From NCBI GenBank assembly GCA_038087015.1, contig JASBNA010000004.1, positions 1,240,001 to 1,304,000 on the forward strand: DNA of 64,000 nucleotides. The letters are read 5' to 3'. The notes under the pieces are model-generated. The model had not been told where the DNA came from. It did no database searches and saw nothing but the letters and a program-made list of their open reading frames with translations. The translations under genes and the position numbers were made by a program. The stretch is from Cerrena zonata (lineage: Eukaryota; Basidiomycota; Agaricomycetes; Polyporales; Cerrenaceae). Every line of letters begins with the position of its first letter. The stretch's first letter is position 1. Positions 21,908 to 33,672 of the stretch are shown here, one piece after another.

Positions 21908-24900
21908 TGTCGAGAGCGGGTGGGACTACAGGGTGGAAAGGGAGAGACGGAGAGAGGGTAGGACTGGCAGTCGGTGAGAAGGAAAGCAATAGAGGCAGCG
22001 CAAAGCAGGCACTCGATCCTTTCCTTGCCCTCTCTAGCGCCCTGCCGCCTGCTCAACAACCAACTCTCCCACAGCCAGACAAGGGCCCGGCACTGCCCGC
22101 CATCTCCGGCTGTTTGGCACTCTTTGTCGACCTCTCTCTGCCGCAGTCCATGCACCGACTCTCCATCTGTTTCGAGGCCCCGACTCTGCATACAGCCTTG
22201 CACACCATCCTCTTGCTCCTCCGCCGTTCCTCTCTGCGGACTCTAATCTTTCTGTTTCACCCCGCCGTTTCATGCTCCCAAATCTTCAACATATGTCCCC
22301 CTGATCGGCATCGTGATGTCAATATTCCCAATACAAAAAACTATCATCCCCCTGATTTCATCCAAAATCTGTAATAAATACCGCACACTGATACACTCTT
22401 CATCCCTTCACTCATCAACCCGTGTATTCTTAGCCACTAGCGATGTCACCTAACAACTGTTCTCGCTTTACTCTCCCTTCCAAGCTCCCTCAACAGTTGC
22501 CACCACAGAATCCTAGAATTCATTATTCCATCTCCCGTCAACCCATACCAATCACTCAATCCGTCCAAACTATCCCATACCATTCCTACGGTCCTTCCCT
22601 TCCCACAACGTCTCTCACACTCTATTCCTCATGCGCAAATCCTACGCAACCAGCCCGCAACCTGTCCCATGACGCTCACGGCCAATTCCCCCATCGGCCC
22701 ATCAAACGCTTCTCTCATTCAAAGCCCTTTAAATGCGAACCTACCGCTCTCATTTCACTCTCTATTTGCTTTCTATCCTCTCCAAGAAGTTTCAACGCTT
22801 CGAATGAACGGACAAATCGGCCTTAATGGGGACCCGATCTCCATCGACCGATGGGTCCAGCCATTCCGGGGATTCTTTGTCAACTCAAACTTTGTAACTT
22901 TAGATTCGATGGAAATGAATGCCGGAGGGCCATGCCGTTCTTGGACGCTTCGTATCCTTTCTCTGGGTCGTCTCTTCTGACCTTCGACAGCGTCTTTCGT
23001 TGTCTTTTCTGGGTGTTCCCCGGATTTAATGGGTGCACGGGATTACTTGGGATTACACGGGACACAAAGCAACGCCTAGGAGACGATATCGATAGCGACT
23101 TCTAGCTTGGATACCCTCGTGTTTGTGTCCCACAGAACCCCACGAAACGCGTCTCTTGGTTCTTGACATTGTGACAGTTGGAACCCACGTCTAGCTTATC
23201 AACTTGCCACGAGAGGTTCCTACTCAATTGCGAGCTGCGGTAAATCCCAAGTTCTTGCTTGCGGATTGACAGCTTCGTGGCTGGATTCACGTCCATTTTT
23301 TGTTCCCTCCTACATTTCGCTGTTCCTTCTAAATCTCCATGATCCTCTTCCACCGGTTGATCTCGGACTCTTGTCTTTTGATCTCCCCCTTACATCACCA
23401 TGATAGACTTTCAGTCTTCTGATCGTACAGTATACCATCGTGTATACCAATTTTCAACTGGTGGGTAAATATACTGTAAACATTATGTACTAAACACTTC
23501 AAAAAGAAGTCCAACTCCACCGCTCTCCACTCCTTCTCCGAAAGAACGAATCTCCCCTCCAACTTCGACGTTCGAGGCCTAATAATCGTGCACCACTCAT
23601 TTGATTACTTTGCTTAACTCCGGTTAGCCTATAAACTATATGGCTAAATGCGCTGGCTTGTGCTGCTCTTTTTGTTGTACGCCGCTGCTCCGTTTAGTAC
23701 GGCCCAAACGTAAGTATGTATGGCTAGTGCATCTCCTCATATCACGTTTCGTAGCTGCAGCTAACTGCGCATATATGCGTACATATGAGACGTCCACTGC
23801 CATCTATATGCCCCACATGAGTTTCGGGAACCCCGCACTAAATCCCGCATACTCGGTGTCAGGCATCGGGCAAGGCTAGTGGATACTGTAATGTTTTTTT
23901 GTTGTACAACTATTGTACGACGGAGGTATGGAGACACGGAACGGTACGAGCGGGTACTAACGCAAAACCCAACAGAACCTACTAGAAACTACCACACAGA
24001 AAGAAAGTATATAGAAATGATCAAGAAGCAACAACAATGAGAAAAGGGAAAAAATGACCCACCGCCCTTAGACTTTTCTGATCGTCCCAGCCTAGAGCCC
24101 ATTGTCTTCCCTCGTCTCCTCGTTACAGAGCGTTAAAATATAAAATACAGTGTAACTGTAAGATACCACAAAGGAAAAAAATTATTAGGGGATGCAATGA
24201 AGAGAAACGGATATATACATCAGATCAATGGTGGTGGGGGTTTTGGTTTTACCCTGCATGTGGGCTCATGAGGGCCTAGATGAGAGAGATGGGAGGTGCG
24301 ATGGTCGGCGGGTGGGACTCGTGATGAGGGATCGAGATTTGCAGCTTGGGACATGTGGGGGGTGGATTGTTGGGTAGTCGATATGGGTATGGGATCACAG
24401 GTGCTGCTATATGTCGAGACTATGTTTTTGTGTTTTTTTTACCCTTGGAAGAGCAGGATGGTGAACGACTGAACGAAATTCAGCTTGAAGGTCAAGCAGT
24501 AGATCAATGTACCCGAACCCGAAATGGACGGATCGTTTCGTGCTTCTGGCATGATCAGCGACGTCATCACGCACCCGAATGGTAAGCCGGCGGCGAGAGC
24601 ATATTGCTCTGATTCAAGTTGTTGCGAAAGATACGGCAAAGTGGTTTTTGCTGCATCTCCTCCATCTGTGGCTTAGCCTAATTAGGAGCTTTATTCAGGT
24701 TTCAGGAGAGTTTGGAAGCCTTCCACGTTTCTTTGCTGAGATAGGAGTCGTGCGCAGAGAGATTGGGAAGAGCACGGTGTGATCGATCCCTTAAGTCGAT
24801 CTTGCCGCGAAGACAGGTAGCGTTTTTTTTTGGTGAGAGTGCGAGACCGGTTTTGCCGTGGGGCAACGTGGAAAGGGACCGTCCGTGCTGGGTCAACAGT

Positions 24901-25025
24901 TTTGCTTACTGTTGAAGGTGTGTCTTGAAGTTGATAACCGATTTCTTTTCGAATCTCACTCGTCTGGTTTAGTCAGGGCTCAGGAAGCGTTGCTTGATCA
25001 TAGGAACATTTCGAATTCGACCAAC
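21908..25025. other. 3.1-kb region without a recognisable gene
   Basis: Holds the CDC24 promoter or leader at its left (pyrimidine-rich on plus to about 22700) and the THI6 promoter at its right. ORFs up to about 155 codons occur but overlap each other, have no domain motif and do not splice into longer frames. An RNA gene or a fast-evolving gene cannot be excluded. Confidence 0.45.
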
Positions 25026-27609
25026 ATGACAAAGAAACCGGAAGTAGACTATTCATTGTATCTGGTGACGGGACGAGATCTGTTGCCTCCTGGTAAAGTG
25101 AGTGATTCATACAACACTGTGATTCAATAACGTAGATCACCCGATACCTTGTTGGGATCTGTCCATCGTGGCAGGTGAGGTCATAGTGCAAGTATCGTTG
25201 ACTGATTGTTGTTTCTGTTTTCTTGCGGTTCAGGATTACTTCGAGTCATTGGAAGAGGTACATACCCCAATGCCATGACTTTTGTCGATTTCTGCTTTGG
25301 CTTAGACATGTAATAGTCTATCCGCGGTGGTGTAACCCTTGTTCAAATTCGCGAGAAGAAAACAGATACCGCTGAAGTACGTCCTTTGATTTTGATATTA
25401 CCGCCTCTGACATATTCATCTCTCAAATTAATTCGTGACCTCTTCCATCAACTCAGTTCCTCGAGATCGCGCGCAAATCACTTGAAATATGCAACAAATA
25501 CAACATCCCTCTCCTCATCAACGACCGCCTCGATATCGCCCTCGCCATCGGTGCTCATGGCGTTCATCTAGGTCAAACAGATATGCCCGTCTCTATCGCC
25601 CGTCGTCTCTTACCTCCGAACGCCATCATAGGGAAGACGTGTAATAACGTTGAGCACGTAAAACAGGCGGTTGAGGAAGGCGTGGATTATGTGGGATTGG
25701 GTCCCGTTTGGGGTACTAAAACAAAGGATGTGACAGCTCCGTTGACGGGGCCGAGAGGAATTGGGGTCATGTTGGATGCCCTTGAAAAGAGTGAGGTAAA
25801 GGCTGTTGCTATTGGTAAGTTCTTTACGACAACATCTTCTCTTTCTTCTGTTGCGTTCTACCAATCATATTGTATCCCCATTTGTCATCTCTTTCATTCA
25901 TTCCGACTCCATATCCGGGCTCAAACTCTCAAACTGAATAACTGATACTCCAACCCCCCTTTGATGTAGCGGGGATCAAATCAACCAATGCCCTTTACTG
26001 TTTGCATGGATCCGGTCTCACCCCAGACATCTCGGCCTCTCGATGGACTCGCAGTGGTCAGCGATATAGTCGCCTCCAATGATCCGCTGGGTGCCGCGAA
26101 GCAACTTAGCACGATCATCCAAGCGTTCAAAAATGCTCAATCAGTACAGGCGCACGTATTTAGCACTTCACTGAAAACGCCTGGAAAATATACCTCCGAT
26201 GAGGTGAAACGGGCTGTTGGGAAAGCCTTGGGTGATGTTAGAGAGTTTGGCCCGTTGGTGCATCAGGTGAGTTGGAGTTTTAAGTTAAGGTTTTTCTGGT
26301 TTGATAGTTTGATAAATGGATCTCTTGGATTCTCGTGATGACAGACGTGATTTACATGATCGTATTTCTTGGTTCTAGATCACAAACAATGTTGTAACGA
26401 CCCAGTCGGCAAATGCGACCCTCGCGTTGGGTGCATCACCCATTATGGCTACCGCCCCTGAAGAAATGGAAGATCTAAGCAAAGTCACGGGTGCTTTGCT
26501 TGTCAATTTTGGAACTATCCAGAGTCTGGCTGGTATGCTCGCGGCAGGTATGTTTACCCTTTCCATTACTACCATCACAATTTACTCCCTCCCCGCATTC
26601 GGCATTTTTGGGAATTGCCTAAGCGATAATTATTGAATCTTGACCTGTGACTGTGGTCCTGTGATTGTGGTTGACGGTTCTATGATCATCTAGGTCGAAA
26701 CGCGAATATTAATCGCAAGCCTGTGGTGTTTGACCCTGTCGGTGTGGGTGCTACGCAATACAGACGGACTTCGGCACAAGGTACGCGATTTACCATTTGG
26801 GACCTTGGAGTGCCTTCGTTTGACATTAAGGTTTTTCAAAAACCACGCAGCGTTGCTTAATGAATGGCAAGCAACTGTCATCAAGGGAAATGCTGGGGAA
26901 CTCGGAGCTTTGGCTGGTTCTAACGAGGTTGGTCTCGCTAAGATTAGACAGCCGGGTATGAACTGACTTTCAAATTCAAAAGGTACAAGCCCGCGGAGTA
27001 GACAGTGTCGATTCAGGTTTCGCAGACCCAGTCAGTTTCGTCAAGAAACTCGCTCGAAAAGAACGTACGTCTGTACCTTTGCTAACATTCTCTTTCGTCC
27101 TTTACTCAATGTAATTTCCCACACTCATCCGCTTCACTATTGATAGGCTCTATCGTTGCACTGACGGGTGTCACGGATTACATTTCTGATGGGTACACGG
27201 TACTCAAACTATCAAACGGACATCCCTTGCTAGGCGAGATTACTGGGTCGGGTTGCATGGTCGGGACATGCGTAGCCACGTTCTGTGCGGGCGTGAGCCT
27301 AAGGGAATATGCTGATCTTACTGACAATGAAATGGACGATGGAAGGTTAGCAAGAGGCGATATGCTGATTGCTGCTGCTGGAGGGTACGTTATCTCCTTG
27401 ACACTTCCGATTTGCTTCCGTTATTGATTGATCATACAAATTCTAATACTTCAATATTCAGTGTACTTGCCTTGACGATCGCCTCGGAGTTTGCGGCTGC
27501 TCGTGAGGACGTCAAAGGGAGCGGTACTTTCCTTCCGGCTCTCATCGATGAGCTTGGAAAACTCACAGCGGAGAAAATCGAGAAGGCAGCGAATGTCGAA
27601 GTCCTATAG
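25026..27609 (+). CDS. THI6: Bifunctional thiamine-phosphate synthase / hydroxyethylthiazole kinase
   Basis: Thiamine biosynthesis in the cytosol: the N-terminal half couples HMP-PP with HET-P to thiamine phosphate, and the C-terminal half phosphorylates hydroxyethylthiazole. Start ATG 25026 opens MTKKPEVDYSLYLVTGRDLL. TMP-synthase motifs: RGGVTLVQIREK, PLLINDRLDIALAIGAHGVH with LGQTDM, and DYVGLGPVWGTKTKD. Kinase motifs: ITNNVVTTQSANATLALGAS, PVVFDPVGVGATQYRR, VIKGNAGELGAL, LTGVTDYISDG and ITGSGCMVGTCVA (phosphate loop). There are several short introns. At about 26014 the two halves are out of frame by one base within an exon (GGATCCGG), so the copy is either frameshifted or mis-assembled. 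Everything else is intact. Confidence 0.9.
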
Positions 27610-27771
27610 AGTCAATCGATCATAACGGAAGAAGTTCCATGACATACACTTAATGTACAAATACAAGAATCTCCACTCATCACACGACTATACATACAAT
27701 GATAGACTTCTACATGGCGACAGATCCCTTCCATTCCAATCAGTTCACAGGCATTGGTAACTTGTTTGCCA
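27610..27771. other. Convergent 3' spacer
   Basis: Short convergent gap between THI6 and the PhyH gene; nothing but presumed 3' UTRs. Confidence 0.4.
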
Positions 27772-29338
27772 TCAGTATGCTAGAACCTCGGCGTTCGGCG
27801 TGTCCAAAATCTTGGAGAAAGGCATTTGTGAAGTTGGCTGGAGCCAATTCTTCTCGTCGTACTTAGCGTACGGAGGAGATTCAATCATATGGAAAGTATA
27901 TGCGAATCGTGTGTGCGGACTGGTATTCCTTTCTGATTTGTGCAAGACGGACCCATGGATCAGGACCAAGTCGCCTACGAGAAATGGTTACATATCAAAT
28001 TCGCTTGTGAGTTTTTTTAATCATTTCACGTACCTGGCGAGCAAGCTTCAAGAATATACTTTCCCTCAGGCTTCGAGGGAGCATCTTCCGGTGGGATTAG
28101 TTCCTCGAAGCCGACGCCACCTTTAGGCATTCGAACGAAACGTTTGGTAACGGGTGCGGTTCGATGAGACCCTGGGAGGAAGGAAAGGGCGCCGTTCTCA
28201 GGAGTACACTTCTCCAGAGCAATCCAGAAGCCGAGAGCTGATGGTGGGTTGGTATACTGCGCGGGTTGTCAAGGGGGTGTTATTCATAGAAGCCGAGAAT
28301 GGAGGGTTTTAAGCTTACGAGGAAGGTCCTGGATTCAAGTGGGTGTGAGATACCTGTCAGGCTAGTGTTTATGATTATGGTAATTGTACGTACGAATCGT
28401 TGTGCTCAGGAACTGGGTTGTGTCCGCAATAGGTTAGTATACGAGAGTACGGAAATGGGAATTCATGCCGTAGTACGTACCTTCGCCTCCGATTTCGGTT
28501 TGCTTGCAAATTACCATGGATTGTAAAGCTGGTTTGGGAGAGTTGCGTAAGAAGTATGACCAGTAAGAACTCTGGAGATCGTCTTACCAACCGGGTCGTG
28601 ATGGAATTGGAGGTCCCGCGCAATTGCCTTAATTTTCGGATTGTTTAGTGTGACATCCCGAAAAGCGGGGTCAAGTTCATGGAGAGCTTTCATTGCACAG
28701 TAGGTAAGTTGACCAACACCGAGTGATGAAGAAACAAAAAATGATGCTTACCGTGACCTATCTTATTTACTGCCTTAGACTTCTCCCTGGCTAGCTTTCC
28801 ATCCTTATCTACTGCGTCTACCTCGAGGAAGTACCGGATTTTATCACCCGAGTTCAGGAAATAATCATCCCCAACATGATCATCATCATTAGTACTGAAC
28901 TTGGTCTGAAGGTACTCTCAGTATCTAGCCTCCAGTTAGCATAGCTTTGTGAGTGATAAGCGTACTAGCGGATGATCGTGTAAATCAAAACTTTCGAGTA
29001 ATTCCTTTGCTCGAGATAGGAGAGCTTCGGTCTGTTCAACACTGAGGAAGCCTGGAATGCGTATGTATCTATTTCAACTAAATTCAGTGTTGACGGTCCC
29101 AAAACACACATCGTGAGGGTGTTATCTACCCATCATTGTAGAACTGCCGAAGAGAGGATCAAAGTGAGTACATATTTCTCAGTACGGAAACACTTACTTG
29201 TTTAACTTGGTCTTCAAGAAGGTATTCTAAGGACGATTCAGCCATGATGCCTTGTGCAGCAATATCACGGTCAGTATGGTTATAGAAGCTTACAGTGACA
29301 TTCGGAGAGTCGGACTGGATATCGACGCCAGCGCTCAT
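27772..29338 (-). CDS. Phytanoyl-CoA dioxygenase (PhyH) family protein
   Basis: Fe(II)/2-oxoglutarate-dependent oxygenase, closest in layout to the short PHYHD1-like group. The start ATG 29338 (MSAGVDIQ) is preferred; the upstream TTG is not a likely start. Order of motifs: FYNDGFLSVEQ near the N-terminus, KIRYFLEVDAVDK, ALHELDPAFRDVTLNN, LQFHHDPVVLQSM and PQHNDSTFLYT, where HxD gives two iron ligands. Then LGFWIALEKCTPENGAL and FLPGSHR, then GDLVLIHGSVLHKSERNTS with the third His, and HTRFAYTFHMIE with the Arg expected to bind 2-oxoglutarate. Six or so short introns. The substrate is unknown. Confidence 0.87.
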
Positions 29339-29978
29339 AGTCAATGATCGATCACCGATCAATCACGGTGATGCCTTCAATGTTCCAATTTACTCCTTGC
29401 TTTCAACCAGTCCATCGGTATTACAGCAATACCCAGCGTAACCCTTCTGTGCTGCTGAGCTATCAAATAAGCCCATAGTCGAATACCTTCGACGACGATA
29501 CTTGACAAGGCCTACACAGCTTTATGGTGGTGTCTACAAGACATGGAGTCCCTGCGGTATTTTTAAGTACCCGATCCAACTTTGACCACGATGCTGTCAT
29601 GATGCTGTCAAGACCACCAGATATGATTCGTATGTGCAGTGGACACTAGATATAACCCAACAATCCACCTGGAAGTACCCTCTTGTGACCGTTGGCGAAA
29701 GCAAGGTGTGCTAAACGAATAATATATCTGCATCTACGTGTGAATGCTTCCCATAGAGATATCATGTATCTTTTCACCCACTGACTCACCAACAAAAAGG
29801 GTCCTTCAGCATCTAGGGTCCTTACGAACAAACACAGCTATTCTGTGTTCGAAGATCTTCTTGCATAGCACGCACTCCATTCATGTTGGCGCAGCACAGT
29901 CTGCCCTTATACCCTCGACGTATCACGTATCCCAATCCCAGTCTTCCCCTAAAGCGACCAAACTTTGTGGTAGACGAT
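29339..29978. other. Divergent intergenic spacer
   Basis: Lies between the PhyH start (minus) and the seven-TM start (plus). A short ORF on each strand near 29750-29980 shows no conserved motif. Confidence 0.4.
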
Positions 29979-31252
29979 ATGAGTTCTTGCGATACTCTGT
30001 CATACTCTCTCGAAGCAGCGTCTGGGTTGTCATCCGGCGATGTCAATTGGTATCTAGCCACAAAGTATGGCTTCTTCGTAATTTTGGGAGTAAGTCTCAA
30101 AGTTCTCTCTACATGCTGTGCTCATTCCCAAAGGAATATCTAGGCATGGTTCTGGGACGTGGTTATGGTAATTGGCGAAGAGCTCACAATGCTGAAGAAG
30201 CATCTATTCAGTGTACCAAATGTGGTGTATATCTTGTCGAGGTGGGTAATAGGACTATAGCTGAAATATGGCACTTACTTCTTTACATAGGGCTCTAACC
30301 TTTGGTACCGTTTTGTCAGCGATAATATTTATATGTTGGTATCAAGTATTCGTTTCATAGCCCCTTCTAGAAACTAAGCCACGTCCCTAGCGAGATCTGA
30401 CATTAACTGCGTAAATGCCTTTCGAGCCCTGGCGTGGATGGGCGCATTTGCTCTCCCGACAAATGCTGCACTCTTCCTCCTTCGTGTCAATGGCGTTTTT
30501 GGTCATTCCCGCCTCGCTACTTTCAGCTTCGTATTCCTTTGGTTGTCGACGTTCGCATCATTAACACTACCATTCGGGGCGAGACCTATCAACATCGATC
30601 ACAGCCTGTTCTGTACAATCGGTAGTTCTGATAGATACGGAGGAGCCGGCTTCATCACCCTCACGATATTCGACACAATCGTCTTCGTCTCTATAACCTT
30701 GCGTATCTTGTCCTTCACCGCGAAAACTACATGGAGAGCATGGTTATATGCTTTCATCAGCGGTCGCGGAATAGGGCATGTTTCCAGAGCTATACTACAA
30801 ACCGGCCAGCTCTATTACTTGTGAGTTCTTAATCTCACGAGCTGTTTGATATTTCTCATTTGAAATTTTCTAGAGCGACCTGCTGTGTCAATATAGCATC
30901 TACAATCGTTACTTTTGGTGCTTTCGGTCCGCCTCAGTTCCAAGGCGTGGTCCTGGTGCTCAATGTCGCATTGCAAAATGCAATGGCGTGCAAAGTTTAC
31001 CGAATCCTGAGGTTGAATCTCGCCCTCGGTGACTCCTCCCGTAGCACTGCGATGTCAAGCACTTTAAATTTTGCAGGCACTCCCATCCAGTCGGATCCAT
31101 TCGGATGGTCTGAGACCCAAAAGCAGAGCAATACGACATTGGATGGAAGGTATATCGTTTTCAGCTCTATCAAGTCTCAAGAAACTAACGTCGTTGTAGA
31201 TTCACAATCTTGTTCTTCAACAGAAGAACAGACGGATTTTACTGTTGTGTAA
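29979..31252 (+). CDS. Seven-TM membrane protein, DUF6533-like fungal family
   Basis: Exon 1 starts MSSCDTLSYSLEAASG (ATG 29979) and ends YGFFVILG at a GTAAGT donor. Exon 2 reads AWFWDVVMVIGEELTMLKKH and NVVYILSR, matching the WD..L.(L/I).EE pattern of this Agaricomycete-expanded family. Exon 3 is short and probably ends at a GTTGGT donor near 30335. Exon 4 carries SDINCVNAFRALAWMGAF and several more hydrophobic helices. The last large exon begins ATCCVNIASTIV and contains ALQNAMACKVYRILRLNLAL. The C-terminal end is uncertain: a possible intron at about 31152-31199 would extend it to about 31290. The family has no known function. Confidence 0.72.
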
Positions 31253-31299
31253 CGTTTCTATCACCATCGATATTCTTCGCGGATCGTGTATAGAACGGT

Positions 31300-31832
31300 T
31301 TTCCGGAATAACCTCGGCAAATATCATGCTCGTAGGACTTCTTGAACTTCGGCTGCTCGACATGTTCCTCCTGACGCACTACACAAGTTCATTGACTTTT
31401 ACGCCTATTTCTCCTTCTAGCTGGACTGAGAACAAATAAAATCAATGTAAAGGACGGATCTTCAGACACGTTTCGTCTATTCAGCAACATTTAGGTAACG
31501 TATTATATTGCTCGAGAAGTCGTACAGCGTATTCTTCGTCTTCTCTGGTGCACGTTGTGCCTATGAATGGACGTAAACGCCGTGCCAAATGCTTGGCTGC
31601 TTGCTCGTGCAAGCTACTGTTGAGAATATTGATCATGGGTCTCCTGGTGGTGGTCCGCCTCGCTCTCTTGCTGTCCTCGTAATGCGGAAAAGCTCTCTTC
31701 CGTTGGCATTAATAGCATTCATAGCAACATGTGAGGACGTTCCACTCGGACTCCCCACTCATCGGTCACACTTTAACAACACCAGGCCCGGTGTACTATT
31801 CTTACGACAGTATACAATTGAATCTTCGTGGC
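31300..31832. other. Intergenic region, promoter side of xylanase copy 2
   Basis: Shares short blocks with the xylanase copy 1 promoter: TGCTTGCTC near 31595, and a block at 31783-31815 resembling 15481-15510. Confidence 0.5.
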
Positions 31833-31839
31833 TATAAAA
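31833..31839 (+). promoter_or_regulatory. TATA box of xylanase copy 2
   Basis: TATAAAA, 46 bp upstream of the ATG at 31879. Confidence 0.6.
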
Positions 31840-31878
31840 CTGATCATAGACGTACCGCTGTCAGTGTACGGATAATTG

Positions 31879-33257
31879 ATGCAACTCCTCAAGATGCTTA
31901 GTCTCTTGCTAGCTGTGTTGACTTTCGCTCTCTCCGTCTCCTCTGCTCCCAACGCTCGACCAAAATTGGAACTAAATACTCTCGCCAAACAGAACCACAA
32001 ACTATACTTTGGAACTGCCTCGAATAATGCCGAGTTCATCAATGACACGGATTATCGAAGGATTATACAGGATACCGGAATGTTTGGCCAACTCACACCA
32101 GCTCACGGTATGAAATGGGTTCGTTAGTTCTTACTGGAACAACAAAATTATGTCCTTAAACGAAATACAGTCGGAAGTAGAACCAAACCCTGGACAATTT
32201 ACTTTCGCTGCCGCCGATCAATTCGTACAGTTTGCTCGTGGTAACGGTCAACTCATCCGAGGTACGACCCTCTTCTATTACGATGCTCTTAATACTAAGT
32301 GTGGATTACAGGACATAACTGTGTATGGCATGAACGTCTCCCTGACTGGGTTGCTAATGGCACATTTACCGAGTCCGAGATTCTTAATGTAGTTGAGAAT
32401 CACTGTGGTACCCTGGTAGGACGATATCGTGGGCAGATGTGAGTTTTCAGGTCTTCAAGGATGAACACAGCCTAATGTTGCAAAATTTCTCATAGCTGTA
32501 AGTAGAACATGCGGCAATGCACTCGGATACACTGATACATAACATCCTCTTCAAAAGATGCCTGGGACGTCCTCAATGGTGAGCTTGTAATAAAATGATA
32601 AATTTCATAACATCGAATTCAGCTAACTCTTCACCAGAGGTAATCAATGACGACGGAACATTCCGCCAAGACATATTTTTCAATGTATCTGGCACCAAGT
32701 ACATGGCTGCGGCCTTCCATGCTGCTAGAGCTGCTGACCCTCATGCCAAACTTTACGCCAACGATTTCAACATCGAAGGGCCTGGTCTCAAAGCGTCGGC
32801 TTACCACAGCCTTATCAAGGCATTAAAGAAGGAAGGTGTCCCAATAGACGGACTAGGGATCCAATCTCATCTCACTGTCGGTCAACTGCCGCCTAATATC
32901 AAGGAAAACCTAGAATCCTTTACGAAGCTTGGAGTTGAGATCGCCTTGACCGAGCTTGACATTCGGATAACGTTACCTTCGACACCCGAATTACTTGCGC
33001 AGCAAAGGAAGGACTATGAAACGGTCATCTCTGCTTGCAATGAGGTAAAGGGATGCATTGGTATGACCGTTTGGGACTTCACGGATAAATATTCGTGGAT
33101 ACCTGGATCATTCCCCGGGGAGGGAGATGCGTGCCCTTGGGACGATGTAAGTTACCGAATCTCGTCTGATATAAGTCTCTATCATTGACTTCCTCTCTGG
33201 TAGAATCTACAACGAAAGCCCGCGTTCCTTGGTATTATTGATGGACTGAATGCTTGA
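31879..33257 (+). CDS. GH10 endo-1,4-beta-xylanase, copy 2
   Basis: Secreted beta-1,4-xylanase, paralogue of the gene at 15593-17021. The N-terminal signal sequence (KMLSLLLAVLTFALSVSSA) is followed by NHKLYFGTASNNAEFINDTD, MFGQLTPAHGMKW, the SEVEPNPGQFTFAAADQFV exon, HNCVWHERLPDWV, AWDVLNE with the acid/base Glu, KLYANDFNIEG, TELDIR with the nucleophile Glu, and a C-terminal end LGIIDGLNA. Introns: about 32118-32170, about 32261-32311, 32439-32495, 32498-32557, 32579-32637 and about 33148-33203. A 2-nt microexon lies at 32496-32497. ATG 31894 is an alternative start. The frame is intact throughout, so this is the better candidate for the active enzyme of the pair. Confidence 0.92.
32496..32497 (+). 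other. 2-nt microexon (CT) of xylanase copy 2
   Basis: Acceptor ..TCATAG, then CT, then donor GTAAGT, with introns of 57 and 60 nt on either side. AT+CT+AT reads Ile-Tyr ahead of A-W-D-V-L-N-E. The base difference from copy 1 (TT) is synonymous. Confidence 0.78.
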
Positions 33258-33672
33258 TACTTCGCATGAATATCATGTACTCGTACGTATTATGAAATGC
33301 CACTGTACCGTATAGAAAAACGTATCCATTCTACTGTAATCCTTTACTTACTATAGGCCGTTCTGCACATATTGCTGTGTCATTGTTCGAGGAGTGAATT
33401 TGAATACAATCAATTTCGGCGTCTGGTGGCGCTATGTTATTCAAATTAGCATAGACCGGAGTAAACGATCAGGAGACAATTGAATATTGCTCATAATAAC
33501 ACCTTGTCTCATACTGCATTGACCGTCTAGCTCTTGCTATCAACTACGCCCCCTATTCCAGCATTCTACTCACAGGCAATTTGATTTCTTATGTAATCGG
33601 TTTACCCTAGTTCTCGAATGGTCGACTCTGACTCGTGTACGCTAAGAACCATCTTGAACCTCTACCACCATC
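33258..33672. other. Intergenic region, nothing recognised
   Basis: Spacer between the xylanase copy 2 stop and the MYND gene start; presumed 3' UTR and promoter. Confidence 0.4.

Noticed and set aside
22443..22826. A 127-codon plus-strand ORF
   Set aside because: Composition follows a pyrimidine-rich, low-complexity stretch; no motif, and overlapped by other ORFs of equal quality.
24735..25026. CTGAGAT at about 24737 upstream of THI6, as in the TPP riboswitch
   Set aside because: The second sensor arm, the distal helix and the flanking introns expected of fungal TPP riboswitches are not present nearby; the heptamer alone is chance.
32439..32557. One single long intron in place of two introns and a 2-nt exon in xylanase copy 2
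   Set aside because: It would leave the WDVLNE exon out of frame, and both paralogues keep an acceptor-NN-donor array.
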